Shown: positions 1 through 8,028, counted from the first letter of the stretch. The stretch is 17,553 bases of DNA from DATAXS01 sp036266715 (GCA_036266715.1 DATAXS010000018.1:1-17553), one strand, 5' to 3'. A program made the numbers and translations. The notes: generated by a model from the letters alone, not told the origin.

Positions 1-1836
1 GTCACATGGTCCATGCAACCAGTAACGGGTATAACAGAGACCCTTCCTTCGGGAACCTTCGATACCACTACGGGGCTTTACACCGGCGCACCGCTTACGT
101 CGCCTCCAGACGGGGGTATTTTTGTAGTGACGGCGACCAGCGTCGCCGATCCCAGTGTGCAGGACTCAACACTCGTGTCATTTTCAGTCGGCTCTCCGGG
201 CGGGCCTAACGATATAGATCCAAGTCGCATGGGGCTTACGCTTGCGGGTACGACGCTTGATGTTTCAAACACGGGGTCCTTCGGCGCCCTCGGAGGATAT
301 GATTCTTATACCGTGCCGGGGGGATGTGGCACGCCCGGCATCAAACCTGCCCAACACAATTATTCTCTCAATGGATTTGATTGGTATGTTGTGCCGAGCG
401 GTTCAGACTCCATCTCTTTACAGGGCACGTTGGGGCTAACCACCGTTCAGGCTCCCACTTCCGGACCGTTCTGCCCTTCCGGTATTCCTCTTCGAGGGGA
501 GTACTCCTACAATTTCCCCGTAGACGTTTCGTCCCTTTCTGCAGGCACTTACGTCCTTTATTTAACCGCGGACGGTGATGGCGGGTGGCTTAGTGCAACC
601 ATGGCAAGTTCTTCGTTCACAATTGTCCCGACCGCTCCGAACACGATATCGGCTTCGTCGGCAGTGACGCTTTCACCTCCACCACCACCACCGCCACCGG
701 TGGCAAGCGGAACAATCTTTGTTTTCTCCCAGGATGCCTCGGGAAATTCGGTGTCTGCCAAATGGAGCTTGCTGGGTCCCTCTGTAGCCGCGTGCCCAGT
801 GAGTAGCCCGTGCACCGGCACGAGTGGCGGGTATCCGAGCCAGCCCGCGGATACAACACTTCCCACAACGTATACCATTACGGCAACCTCTTCTGGATAT
901 ACACTCGACCCCTCAACGGTCACGAACGAGACCATGCCTCCCGGCGGCGGACCACTCACCTTCACGTTGATATGGGATTCGACGCCACCGCCCCCTCCAC
1001 CGCCGGCTCCCACGGTGTCGCTTTCCTGCACCAGTCCCGCGAGCTGCGCTTCCACGCAGACAATTACCGATGGCCAATCAATAACTCTCGCCTGGAGTGG
1101 TACGAATTTTAATCTGGGTGATACGTGTCTCGCCTCGGGCAGCCCTGCGTGGACTTTAAACACGAACACAAGTGGCGTCCAGGGTAGCATCATGCCCAGT
1201 GTTACCACCACGTATACCATTACTTGCACTCGCAAGAGCGATGGTGATGTGGCTGCGAAATCAATCAAAATCATTGTGAATCCTCCTGCTGGTCCGGTCA
1301 CTATAAATATCAATTCATCTCAACCGGTTGCCGCAGGCGTTCCTGTGCGGCTTGCTTGCACTGGCGGCACGGGTACTGGCTACACATGGTCTTCAACGGG
1401 AGGCAGTGTTGTAAGTCCCGGTTCCGGGAGCGGCGCAGTATACGACCCAACTTATTCCCAACAGGGAACTTACACTGTTACATGCACTGATTCTGCGGGC
1501 GATACCACTCATGCGTCGGTCACCGTAGCCCCCGATTGTTCCATTACCGCTACTCCTTCAACGATCGTTCCTCCAGAAACTTCCCAGTTGGCCTGGAGTT
1601 GCCCGGCGGGTACCGCGATAGTGTGCAGTATCACGGACAGTTCTGGCACGCAGATAGTCACCGACGGACCAACGAACGGTACGACAGACGTTTCCCCGAC
1701 CGATCAGGATACCTATACGCTTTCTTGTACGGCCAATAATGGCTTGGACAGCACTATTCCTCCCAAGACGACAACCGTGAATGCGGGCGGCCCCGGCATC
1801 TGCGAGACGAACCCGAATGCGCCGGGATGCCCATAG
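1..1836 (+). CDS. Secreted Ig-like surface protein with polyproline linkers (5' partial)
   Basis: The reading frame is open to the left edge (codons V-T-W-S precede the first Met at 13), so this is the C-terminal part of a longer protein and the true start is outside the window. About 610 residues are visible. They are rich in Ser, Thr, Gly and Pro, with several beta-sandwich-like repeats of Ig/PKD style: paired Cys, a Leu-Ala-Trp-Ser strand, and recurring endings such as TYTITC, TYTVTC and TYTLSC. Two polyproline runs (8 Pro at nt 676-699, 7 Pro at 985-1005) separate domain blocks. No TM segment, LPXTG or other anchor is visible at the C-terminus, which ends in a short Cys/Pro tail. An extracellular adhesin or pilus-associated role is inferred from this architecture and from the PilX-like gene 24 nt downstream. 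Ligand and anchoring are unknown. Confidence 0.8.
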   Translation, partial: VTWSMQPVTGITETLPSGTFDTTTGLYTGAPLTSPPDGGIFVVTATSVADPSVQDSTLVSFSVGSPGGPNDIDPSRMGLTLAGTTLDVSNTGSFGALGGYDSYTVPGGCGTPGIKPAQHNYSLNGFDWYVVPSGSDSISLQGTLGLTTVQAPTSGPFCPSGIPLRGEYSYNFPVDVSSLSAGTYVLYLTADGDGGWLSATMASSSFTIVPTAPNTISASSAVTLSPPPPPPPPVASGTIFVFSQDASGNSVSAKWSLLGPSVAACPVSSPCTGTSGGYPSQPADTTLPTTYTITATSSGYTLDPSTVTNETMPPGGGPLTFTLIWDSTPPPPPPPAPTVSLSCTSPASCASTQTITDGQSITLAWSGTNFNLGDTCLASGSPAWTLNTNTSGVQGSIMPSVTTTYTITCTRKSDGDVAAKSIKIIVNPPAGPVTININSSQPVAAGVPVRLACTGGTGTGYTWSSTGGSVVSPGSGSGAVYDPTYSQQGTYTVTCTDSAGDTTHASVTVAPDCSITATPSTIVPPETSQLAWSCPAGTAIVCSITDSSGTQIVTDGPTNGTTDVSPTDQDTYTLSCTANNGLDSTIPPKTTTVNAGGPGICETNPNAPGCP

Positions 1837-1847
1837 GGCGGGAGTGA

Positions 1848-1853
1848 TATAAT
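1848..1853 (+). promoter_or_regulatory. -10 box TATAAT of the pilin-like gene (leaderless geometry)
   Basis: A perfect TATAAT ends 6 nt before the ATG at 1860, so transcription should begin at or next to the start codon. No Shine-Dalgarno sequence fits in that space. A clear -35 box is not seen. Confidence 0.6.
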
Positions 1854-1859
1854 TTCTGT

Positions 1860-2306
1860 ATGAAGACCGTTGTTTGTTCACGCCGTTCCCGCCACTCCGG
1901 ACAGGCGATGATCCTTGCCGTGCTCGCGCTCGGTGGCGCGCTTTTGGGCGCGACCGCGATTGCGGGGTTTCTGACGCTCTACCAGATCCGTTCCACGACG
2001 GATGCGGAAAGTTCGGCGAAGGCAATTTTTGCGGCGGATGCGGACCTTGAGTGGATGCTCTTTAACTATTATTGCGGGAGCGCAACGCCCGCGCGCTGCA
2101 CCGCGCCGCCGCCGGACTACCCCACCTCCACGTTCGCGAACGGCGCGGTTGCGGTGGCCACCTGCTACAGCACTTCTACGCCGCCGGGCTTGGTTGACTG
2201 CGGTGTGACGAGCACCGCCGCCTACGGCCTTGCCGTCGGAACCGCGCTCGGTTCGTCACGGGCATTTTACGTCAATCTCGCCGGCGCCGCCGGTTCTGTT
2301 CCGTAA
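1860..2306 (+). CDS. PilX-like minor pilin / type IV pilus-associated membrane protein
   Basis: This 148-residue protein has a basic N-terminus followed by one hydrophobic helix (about residues 17-42, AMILAVLALGG through FLTLYQ). After the helix comes a stretch, AKAIFAADADLEWMLFNYY, that resembles the AFYAAEAGLE signature following the TM helix of PilX-type minor pilins. The short extracellular part has two Cys pairs (YYC..ARC and ATC..DCG) that could form disulfides. No classical prepilin peptidase site (G before F-T-x-x-E) is obvious, so processing is uncertain. The gene follows the Ig-like protein and probably contributes to the same surface structure, but the -10 box just upstream of the ATG suggests its own start site. 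The family call rests on pattern recognition only. A generic single-pass membrane protein is the alternative. Confidence 0.65.
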   Translation: MKTVVCSRRSRHSGQAMILAVLALGGALLGATAIAGFLTLYQIRSTTDAESSAKAIFAADADLEWMLFNYYCGSATPARCTAPPPDYPTSTFANGAVAVATCYSTSTPPGLVDCGVTSTAAYGLAVGTALGSSRAFYVNLAGAAGSVP

Positions 2307-2316
2307 CAAATAGTGA

Positions 2317-2403
2317 AGCCCTGCGTGCCTGCAGTACTTTTCGGGCAGAGTACGGAGCCACACTGCCCGAAAAGTACTGCAGGCACGCAGGGCTATCCTT
2401 TTT
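2317..2403 (+). terminator. 32-bp perfect inverted repeat with T-tract, probable terminator
   Basis: The arms 2317-2348 and 2363-2394 are perfectly complementary over 32 bp with a 14-nt loop. After the right arm come ATCC and five T (2399-2403). The position between the pilin-like gene and ligA fits a terminator. The perfect match and unusual stem length also fit a mobile or dispersed palindromic repeat. Confidence 0.7.
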
Positions 2404-2430
2404 GCGCATGGACCCATTCGGCGCTATATT
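2402..2430 (+). promoter_or_regulatory. ligA promoter TTGCGC-17-TATATT
   Basis: The -35 TTGCGC (2402-2407) and -10 TATATT (2425-2430) are 17 bp apart. The -10 ends 6 nt before the ligA ATG, so the mRNA should be leaderless. The -35 overlaps the T-tract of the preceding terminator. Confidence 0.6.
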
Positions 2431-2436
2431 TTTGTT

Positions 2437-4587
2437 ATGCCGAAGAGTGAGCTTACGAAGGCGCAGGCGCGCGAACGCATTGCACATTTAAAAACGACCA
2501 TCAACCACTACCGCCGCTCGCGGCTGGTTTTGGATAAGGAACTCATTTCGCCCGAAGCCGAAGACGCGCTCAAAAAAGAATTGTTTGACCTGGAAACGCA
2601 GTTCCCTGACCTCGTGACGCCCGATTCGCCGACCCAGCGCGTGGGCGGCGCACCTTTAAAAGAGTTCAAAAAAGTGCGGCACGAGGTGCGGATGACATCG
2701 TTCAACGATGCGTTTTCGGAAGAGGACGTGCGCGAGTGGCTGGAGCGTTTGGAGAATTATCTTGGCCACAAGCTCCAGCCGGCCAAGGCCGGTCACGCAG
2801 CGGCACTCCACGAAAAACTTTTCTATTGCGAGCTGAAGATAGACGGGCTTGCAATTGAGCTTGAATACGAACGCGGGGCTTTTGTGCGCGGTTCCACGCG
2901 CGGCGACGGCATGATCGGCGAGGATGTGACCCAAAATTTAAAAACAGTGGATGCCATCCCGCTCGCGCTCCTGCCGCGCGAGGAGACGGAAAAAAACTTG
3001 AAGGCCGCGGGATTAAAGCCGGGCAATTACGATCTCGCCCCCGAAAGGCTCGTCGTCCGCGGCGAAGTGTTTCTTACGAAGCGCGAGTTTGAGAGGATAA
3101 ATAAAGAGCAGGAAAAAAGCGGTGCAAAAACATACGCAAACCCGCGCAACATCGCGGCCGGTTCCATCCGCCAATTGGACCCCAAGATCACCGCAAGCCG
3201 CCGCCTGGATTCCTTCCAATATGACATCGTGACGGAGCTCGGCCAGACCATGCACGAAGAGGAACACCTTCTGCTCGCGGCGATGGGCTTCCGCACGAAT
3301 CCCAACAATAAAGGGGTGGCGAATTTGGACGAGGTCTTTGCATTCCGCGAGTATTGGGCGAAGCACCGTGAGCGGCTGGCATACGAGATCGACGGCACCG
3401 TCATCATTGCGAACGAGAACGCGGTGTTTGACCGCGCGGGAATAATCGGCAAGGCGCCGCGCGCCGCGATCGCGTACAAGTTCGCCGCGCGGGAAGCGAC
3501 GACGGTGGTGGAGGACATTAAGGTGCAGGTCGGCCGCACCGGAGCCTTGACGCCCGTTGCCGTTATGCGGCCGGTCTCGGTGGGCGGCATCACGATCACG
3601 CGGGCAACGTTGCATAACGCGGACGAAATTGAGCGGCTTGGGTTGAAGATAGGCGACACAGTCGTCATTTCGCGCGCGGGCGACGTCATCCCGCAGGTCA
3701 TGAAGGTGTTGAAGGAAATGCGCACCGGAAAGGAAAAAGCGTTCAAGATGCCCACGCGCTGTCCGGTGGACGGCTCGTCCGTGGTGCGCGAGGGCGTCGT
3801 TGCACGGTGTTCATCGCCCTCGTGCGGCGCGCGTCACCGCGAGGAATTGCGGCATTTTGTGGCCAGGCCGGCGTTCAATATAGAGGGCATTGGGCCAAAA
3901 ATTTTGGATAAGTTTTTGGACGAGGGCCTGATCGCGGATGCTGCGGACATTTTTACGTTGAAAGCGGGGGACATTGCCACGCTTGAACGGTTCGGCGAAA
4001 AATCCGCAGAGAATATCGTGAGCGAGATCGCCGAGAAGAAGCGGATCACTTTACCGCGCTTCCTTTATGCGCTCGGAATCCTGCATGTGGGTGAAGAGAC
4101 CGCGAACGACCTTGCGCGGCACTTGGAATTTCCCTCACACGGTGGCGCCGCGCATGGCGGGAAGGTCGCCATCAGCGATGTCGCAAAAACATTCAGGTCG
4201 CTTTCCGCGGAAGACCTTCAAAATGTCCAGGATATCGGCCCCGTCGTCGCAAAAAGCATCCACGATTGGTTTCACGAAGAGCGCAACATGCGCTTTTTGG
4301 GCCGGCTTGAAAAAGCGGGAGTTGAGGTGGAATTGCCCCCTCGCCGCACCGCGCACGCGCGCAAATTGGACGGCAAGCAGTTCGTGTTCACGGGCAGTCT
4401 TGCATCCATGACGCGCGAGGCGGCGAAGGAGCGCGTACGCGAACTGGGCGGCGAGGCGTCCGAGTCGGTGAGCAAGAATACCGACTATGTGGTAGTGGGT
4501 TTGGAGCCGGGCTCAAAATACGAGAAGGCGAAGAAGCTCGGCGTAAAGACCATCAACGAAAAGGAGTTTTTGGAGCTGATCAAATAG
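2437..4587 (+). CDS. ligA: NAD-dependent DNA ligase LigA
   Basis: LigA seals nicks in replication and repair by transferring AMP from NAD+ to an active-site lysine and then to the 5'-phosphate. The 716-residue protein has the full family order. The N-terminal Ia domain ends in TPDSPTQRVGG (61-71). The adenylation domain has the KIDG motif (134-137; K134 is the AMP acceptor), NPRNIAAGSIRQLDP, YEIDGTVI and APRAAIAYKF. Then come the OB fold, a zinc finger (about 442-463), helix-hairpin-helix repeats (NIEGIGPKILDKF onward) and a C-terminal BRCT domain (643-716). The zinc finger is odd: its ligands would be C442, D445, C458 and C463, with Asp where the family normally has the second Cys. The ATG at 2437 is supported by the promoter 6 nt upstream. 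No SD is present. The gene appears monocistronic. Confidence 0.97.
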   Translation: MPKSELTKAQARERIAHLKTTINHYRRSRLVLDKELISPEAEDALKKELFDLETQFPDLVTPDSPTQRVGGAPLKEFKKVRHEVRMTSFNDAFSEEDVREWLERLENYLGHKLQPAKAGHAAALHEKLFYCELKIDGLAIELEYERGAFVRGSTRGDGMIGEDVTQNLKTVDAIPLALLPREETEKNLKAAGLKPGNYDLAPERLVVRGEVFLTKREFERINKEQEKSGAKTYANPRNIAAGSIRQLDPKITASRRLDSFQYDIVTELGQTMHEEEHLLLAAMGFRTNPNNKGVANLDEVFAFREYWAKHRERLAYEIDGTVIIANENAVFDRAGIIGKAPRAAIAYKFAAREATTVVEDIKVQVGRTGALTPVAVMRPVSVGGITITRATLHNADEIERLGLKIGDTVVISRAGDVIPQVMKVLKEMRTGKEKAFKMPTRCPVDGSSVVREGVVARCSSPSCGARHREELRHFVARPAFNIEGIGPKILDKFLDEGLIADAADIFTLKAGDIATLERFGEKSAENIVSEIAEKKRITLPRFLYALGILHVGEETANDLARHLEFPSHGGAAHGGKVAISDVAKTFRSLSAEDLQNVQDIGPVVAKSIHDWFHEERNMRFLGRLEKAGVEVELPPRRTAHARKLDGKQFVFTGSLASMTREAAKERVRELGGEASESVSKNTDYVVVGLEPGSKYEKAKKLGVKTINEKEFLELIK

Positions 4588-4629
4588 CGCTGTCAAGAAG
4601 TTTTTAAGGATTTTTTAATTTTCGCGCGC

Positions 4630-4658
4630 TTGCGTTATGTTGAAAGAAAATATAAGAT
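4630..4658 (+). promoter_or_regulatory. Probable tRNA-Asp promoter (TTGCGT, TATAAG/TAAGAT)
   Basis: TTGCGT at 4630-4635 is followed by TATAAG at 4651-4656 (15-bp spacer) or the overlapping TAAGAT at 4653-4658 (17-bp spacer). Either places the start about 15-20 nt before the tRNA. The exact -10 is ambiguous. Confidence 0.45.
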
Positions 4659-4680
4659 TTTCCAGATAGCGTTCGGATAT

Positions 4681-4755
4681 GCGGGTGTAGCTTAGTCCGG
4701 TCAAAGCACCTCCTTGTCAAGGAGGGGATCGTGGGTTCAAATCCCATCGCCCGCG
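4681..4755 (+). tRNA. tRNA-Asp (anticodon GTC)
   Basis: A full cloverleaf is visible. The acceptor stem GCGGGTG pairs with CGCCCGC (one G-U pair). The D stem is GCTT/AAGC. The anticodon stem CCTCC/GGAGG encloses loop TTGTCAA with anticodon GTC. The T arm has loop TTCAAAT and the discriminator base is G73, as usual for tRNA-Asp. The 3' end continues as CAAA, so CCA is not encoded and must be added by the CCA enzyme, which lies at the right end of this window. GatCA, also in the window, could act on Asp-tRNA(Asn) made by a non-discriminating AspRS. Confidence 0.95.
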
Positions 4756-4814
4756 CAAAAAGAAGAAAAGTGGTTCTCTGGCCTGTTATACACATCCACG
4801 CCTTCCGCAGATGA

Positions 4815-4820
4815 TATAAT
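4815..4820 (+). promoter_or_regulatory. -10 box TATAAT of the coiled-coil membrane protein (leaderless geometry)
   Basis: A perfect TATAAT ends exactly 6 nt before the ATG at 4827, the same geometry as at 1848 and 2425. No SD is present and the -35 is poor. Confidence 0.6.
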
Positions 4821-4826
4821 GATTGC

Positions 4827-5891
4827 ATGGTACAGGATTCGCTCGTTGAATACATTTCCTCCCAGTTAAAGCTTGGCGTTTCGCGCGAGACGGTAAAAGC
4901 GGCGCTTATGGGCGCGGGATGGCAGGCTGCGGATGTGGAAGACACATTAAAGAAAGTGGAAGGAGATATGAAGGCTGCGGCTCCCGCCGGTACGACGGCG
5001 GGGAAGCCCGCTTCCCTCGGCATGAGTGGTGGCATGGCCGCAGGTGCGGGCATGGGGGGAGTGGCAAAACCCTCGGATTCGCAGTCTATCCGCGTGAGCG
5101 ATCTTATTTCTTCGTCCGGTCCGGGCAGCTCCGGGAGTTCCGCAGATTCATTTTTTACAAAAAGCGCTCCGGCGAGTGCGCCGATGGGCAAGAGCACCGC
5201 ACCTTCAACCGGGCCTGTGGCGATGGGCGGAGCCGCTTCAATGAGCGGAGGAACCGCGCTCAAGAGTTTGACGAAATCATCGGATGGAGCAAAGACAAAG
5301 CCGATTGATCTTAGCGGGATGAAAAAGATGGGCGGCACGGAATTTCCTCCCAAGGGCAAGAAGCCGATAGGACTCATTGTTACCGTAGTGCTCGCGGTCG
5401 TTTTTGCAGGTCTCGCCGGATATCTTTATTTTGAAAATATGGGGCTGGGGAGCCAGGTGGCGGCGCTCGGCGGCCAGAGCGCAAGCGTCACTTCGCAGGT
5501 GGCGAGCCTCAACAGCCAAGTACAGGCGCTCAATGCATCCAATACCGCGCTTGCTGCCGAAGATTCGTCCCTTAGCGCCACGGATGCGGATCTCTTAGCT
5601 AATATTTCGTTTGTCGCCGTGCCTCTCGATGCCTCCGGAAGTGCGACGACCTCTGTTTCCGTAAGTGGAAGCGTGGCATACATAAAACCGCTCTACGTGC
5701 TCACCACGTCCTACGGTGTTACGGTGTACGTAAAGAATTCTACCGATGCGCAGGTGATTGCGGCACTAAAGCCTTTCCTGGCGAGCGCGGCATCGAGCAG
5801 TACTCCCGGTACGGTCACGCTCACGGGAGACCACGCCGCTGGTTCATCGTATCTCACGGTCACTGCGGTCAACGGCTCTCCGGTGCAATAG
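4827..5891 (+). CDS. Single-TM protein with N-terminal helical module, coiled coil and C-terminal beta domain
   Basis: The function of this 354-residue protein is unknown. Residues 1-45 form a short helical module (VEYISSQLKLGVSRETVKAA, then AGWQAADVEDTLKKV). It resembles the UBA-like N-terminal module seen in many Parcubacteria membrane proteins. A long low-complexity linker rich in Gly, Ala, Ser and Met follows (50-175), then a positively charged anchor and one TM helix (181-202). Next is a heptad-like Gln/Ser/Leu stretch that could be a coiled coil (205-250), and a Ser/Thr/Val-rich presumably extracytoplasmic beta region to the end. The N-terminal module is predicted to be cytoplasmic. The gene has its own promoter and a terminator after it, so it is probably monocistronic. 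No enzymatic motif is visible, and a cell-envelope structural or tethering role is only a guess. Confidence 0.8.
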   Translation: MVQDSLVEYISSQLKLGVSRETVKAALMGAGWQAADVEDTLKKVEGDMKAAAPAGTTAGKPASLGMSGGMAAGAGMGGVAKPSDSQSIRVSDLISSSGPGSSGSSADSFFTKSAPASAPMGKSTAPSTGPVAMGGAASMSGGTALKSLTKSSDGAKTKPIDLSGMKKMGGTEFPPKGKKPIGLIVTVVLAVVFAGLAGYLYFENMGLGSQVAALGGQSASVTSQVASLNSQVQALNASNTALAAEDSSLSATDADLLANISFVAVPLDASGSATTSVSVSGSVAYIKPLYVLTTSYGVTVYVKNSTDAQVIAALKPFLASAASSSTPGTVTLTGDHAAGSSYLTVTAVNGSPVQ

Positions 5892-5903
5892 ATACTCTGT
5901 ACG

Positions 5904-6542
5904 TTATTTCCCGGCGCTTCCCTGGGCGTCGGGATTTTTTAATTCCGATTCCGGTTCAAGCAGGCCAAGATGCTCAAGGGCTTTTTCGTACACGGTAAGC
6001 GCCCGTTCGGCGAGGTCGCGCTTCAATACGAAGTTTGCCTCATGGGCGATGCGGTTCCGGATCTTGTGCGCCTGCCAGACATCTTCCACATTCGGCAGTT
6101 TTTCCGGGTTCACCCGCTGGAGGCGTTCGCCGAGGTTCACGCCCGGCACCCCCACGTCATGGAGCGCTTCGCCAAGCAGGTTGTCCGCTTCAATGATCGC
6201 GATTTTAAGATCGTTGTCGTCGCCCGCAAAGAAGTGGCGCTCAATGTCTGCCCATGACGAGCGCGCGTGCTCCTTGGAAATGTCTTTTTTGAGGACCACG
6301 TCGCGGATTTTATCAACGCGGTTAGAGATATAGCCGGTTTCAATAAGGAAATAGACCGTGGCAGCAATGAAGGCCGCGGAAATGATTGCACTTATAACCT
6401 CAAGGATCGTAAGGTGCGAAAAATACGCATTCAGCGCGTTTTGCGTGATGGCCTGCGTGGTGGAGCCATAGCTCGCCTGCAGTTGCTGAAGCGCCTGGTT
6501 TGGCGTCGTGAGAGTGGCGTTCGTGATGCTTGAGGTAGGCAT
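5904..6542 (-). CDS. Membrane-anchored protein with HEPN-like C-terminal domain
   Basis: This 212-residue protein has a Gln/Thr-rich N-terminus, one TM helix (about 46-68, LEVISAIISAAFIAATVYFL) and a soluble, mostly helical, probably cytoplasmic C-terminal domain. That domain contains AHKIRNRIAHE (158-168), in which R162-N-R-I-A-H167 fits the R-x4-6-H signature of HEPN domains. It is followed by a long amphipathic helix (177-195), as in HEPN four-helix bundles. HEPN proteins include RNases and nucleotide- or partner-binding modules, and the motif alone does not prove nuclease activity. The gene starts 28 nt after gatA on the same strand and probably belongs to its transcript, but a functional link to GatA is not implied. 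I know no named function. The C-terminal 15 residues look disordered. Confidence 0.75.
   Translation of the reverse strand: MPTSSITNATLTTPNQALQQLQASYGSTTQAITQNALNAYFSHLTILEVISAIISAAFIAATVYFLIETGYISNRVDKIRDVVLKKDISKEHARSSWADIERHFFAGDDNDLKIAIIEADNLLGEALHDVGVPGVNLGERLQRVNPEKLPNVEDVWQAHKIRNRIAHEANFVLKRDLAERALTVYEKALEHLGLLEPESELKNPDAQGSAGK
5910..5940 (+). terminator. Rho-independent terminator inside the 3' end of the convergent gene
   Basis: The 8-bp stem CCCGGCGC (5910-5917) pairs with 5926-5933 including one G-U pair, followed by A and six T (5935-5940). It serves the + strand gene ending at 5891 but lies within the 3' coding end of the - strand gene ending at 5904. Confidence 0.75.
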
Positions 6543-6570
6543 AGGTGGCAGCGCACGCTCTTTCCGTGCA

Positions 6571-8028
6571 CTATCCTATTTTCTCATAGAATTGCCCAAT
6601 GCCCAAAATGTCCGCTTCCCGCCATTTTTTGCCGATAAGCTGGAACCCCACGGGGAGTTCTTTTGGCGCGAGGGCGGCTGCGGGTTTGGTCGGGATGGAC
6701 ACGGCGGGCAAGCCGGCAAGGTTCGCGGGAATCGTGAAGATGTCGGAGAGATACATAGAGAGCGGATCGCTCGTTTTTTCGCCGATCTTGAAGGCCGGGG
6801 TGGGGGTCACGGGTGCAAGGACGACGTCAACCTCTTTGAACGCCGCGTCAAAGTCCGCTTTTATGAGTGCGCGAACTTTCTGCGCCTTTTCGTAATAGGC
6901 GTCGTAATAGCCGGATGAGAGCACGAAGGTGCCCAAGATCACGCGGCGCTTGGTTTCCGGTCCGAACCCCGCCCCTTTCTGTGCAAAGTAAAGATCTTGG
7001 AGCGTCATAGCGTCCTCATGGCGCCCCGCTATCCTCGAATAACGGATGCCATCAAGCCGCGCGAGGTTGGAGCTCACTTCTGCGGGCATCACAATATAGT
7101 AGGTTGATAATGCGTATTTAGTATGGGGGAATGATATTTTTTTGAACGTGATGCCAAGGCTCGTGAGCTTTTTTATGGCGCTTTCCACTTCGGCCGTCAC
7201 CGCAGGGTCCGTGCCGCCCACGAAATATTCCTCGGGGAGCCCGACCTTGAGGCTCCTGATATTTTCTAGCACAGGGGCGGTTAAATCTTTATAAAAAGAA
7301 TCTTGACTTGTGGCGTCAAGCGGGTCGTGTCCGGCGATGGCCCGAAAAACGATAGCCGCATCCTCCACCGTTTTTGCGAAAGGACCGATCTGGTCCAGGC
7401 TGGACGCCATGGCGATGAGACCGGAGCGGGAGACCGCGCCGTAAGTGGGCTTCAAGCCCACCACGCCGCAGAAGGCCGCTGGTTCGCGGATGGAGCCGCC
7501 GGTGTCGGAGCCGAGCGCCGCGACCGCAAGATGCGCCGCAACCGCCGCCGCCGAGCCGCCGGACGAGCCACCCGGGACGCGCGTGAGGTCGTGGGGATTG
7601 CGCGTGATCTTGAACGCGGAGTTTTCGGTGGAGGAGCCCATGGCAAATTCGTCCATATTGGTCTTGCCAAGAAACACGGCATGCGCCTCGCGGAGCTTTT
7701 TTATTACCCCCGCGTCGTAGCTTGCTGTGTAGTGCTCCAGTATTTTTGATGCGGCGGTGGCGGGCTGGTCCTTTACGAGGATGGCGTCCTTGATTGCCAT
7801 GGGCACCCCGGCGAGCTCGGCCACTTCTTCATTTTTTGCGATCGCGAGGTCCACCGCTTCGGCCTCGTGGAGCGCGGATTCTTCGGACAAGCTTAAATAC
7901 GCGCCGATCTCTTTATCCTTCTCTTTAATATATGCAAAAGTTGCCTGTGCGACCTCAAGCGCGGAAAATTTCTTATTAATAAGGCCTTCGTGGAATTTTT
8001 TGATGGTCAGGTCGTGGAGGGGTTCCAT
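6571..8028 (-). CDS. gatA: Asp-tRNA(Asn)/Glu-tRNA(Gln) amidotransferase subunit A
   Basis: GatA is the glutaminase subunit of the GatCAB complex, which converts Glu-tRNA(Gln) and Asp-tRNA(Asn) to the correct amidated forms. With the ATG at 8028 the protein has 485 residues, normal for the family. The Ser-cisSer-Lys triad is intact: K80 in AIKDAI, S155 in PGGSSGGS, and nucleophile S179 in SDTGGSIREPA. Downstream motifs VGLKPTYG and the C-terminal LPAVSIP/LPVGFQLIG are typical. A TTG six codons upstream (8046) is in frame, but MEPLHDLTIKKFHEG matches the usual GatA start better, so the ATG is preferred. gatC lies 28 nt upstream on the same strand (gatC-gatA order). GatB is not in the window. 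No clear SD precedes the start. Confidence 0.96.
   Translation of the reverse strand: MEPLHDLTIKKFHEGLINKKFSALEVAQATFAYIKEKDKEIGAYLSLSEESALHEAEAVDLAIAKNEEVAELAGVPMAIKDAILVKDQPATAASKILEHYTASYDAGVIKKLREAHAVFLGKTNMDEFAMGSSTENSAFKITRNPHDLTRVPGGSSGGSAAAVAAHLAVAALGSDTGGSIREPAAFCGVVGLKPTYGAVSRSGLIAMASSLDQIGPFAKTVEDAAIVFRAIAGHDPLDATSQDSFYKDLTAPVLENIRSLKVGLPEEYFVGGTDPAVTAEVESAIKKLTSLGITFKKISFPHTKYALSTYYIVMPAEVSSNLARLDGIRYSRIAGRHEDAMTLQDLYFAQKGAGFGPETKRRVILGTFVLSSGYYDAYYEKAQKVRALIKADFDAAFKEVDVVLAPVTPTPAFKIGEKTSDPLSMYLSDIFTIPANLAGLPAVSIPTKPAAALAPKELPVGFQLIGKKWREADILGIGQFYEKIG

Noticed and set aside
558..1313. - strand frame of 251 residues with poly-Gly runs
   Set aside because: It is the complement of the Ig-like protein, and the poly-Gly runs are the reverse of the polyproline codons.
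4604..5377. Long - strand frame of 257 residues opposite the coiled-coil protein
   Set aside because: Its C-terminal part is the complement of tRNA-Asp (the ARAMGFEPTIPSLTRR type of spurious peptide) and the rest mirrors the Gly/Ala-rich linker of the real + strand gene.
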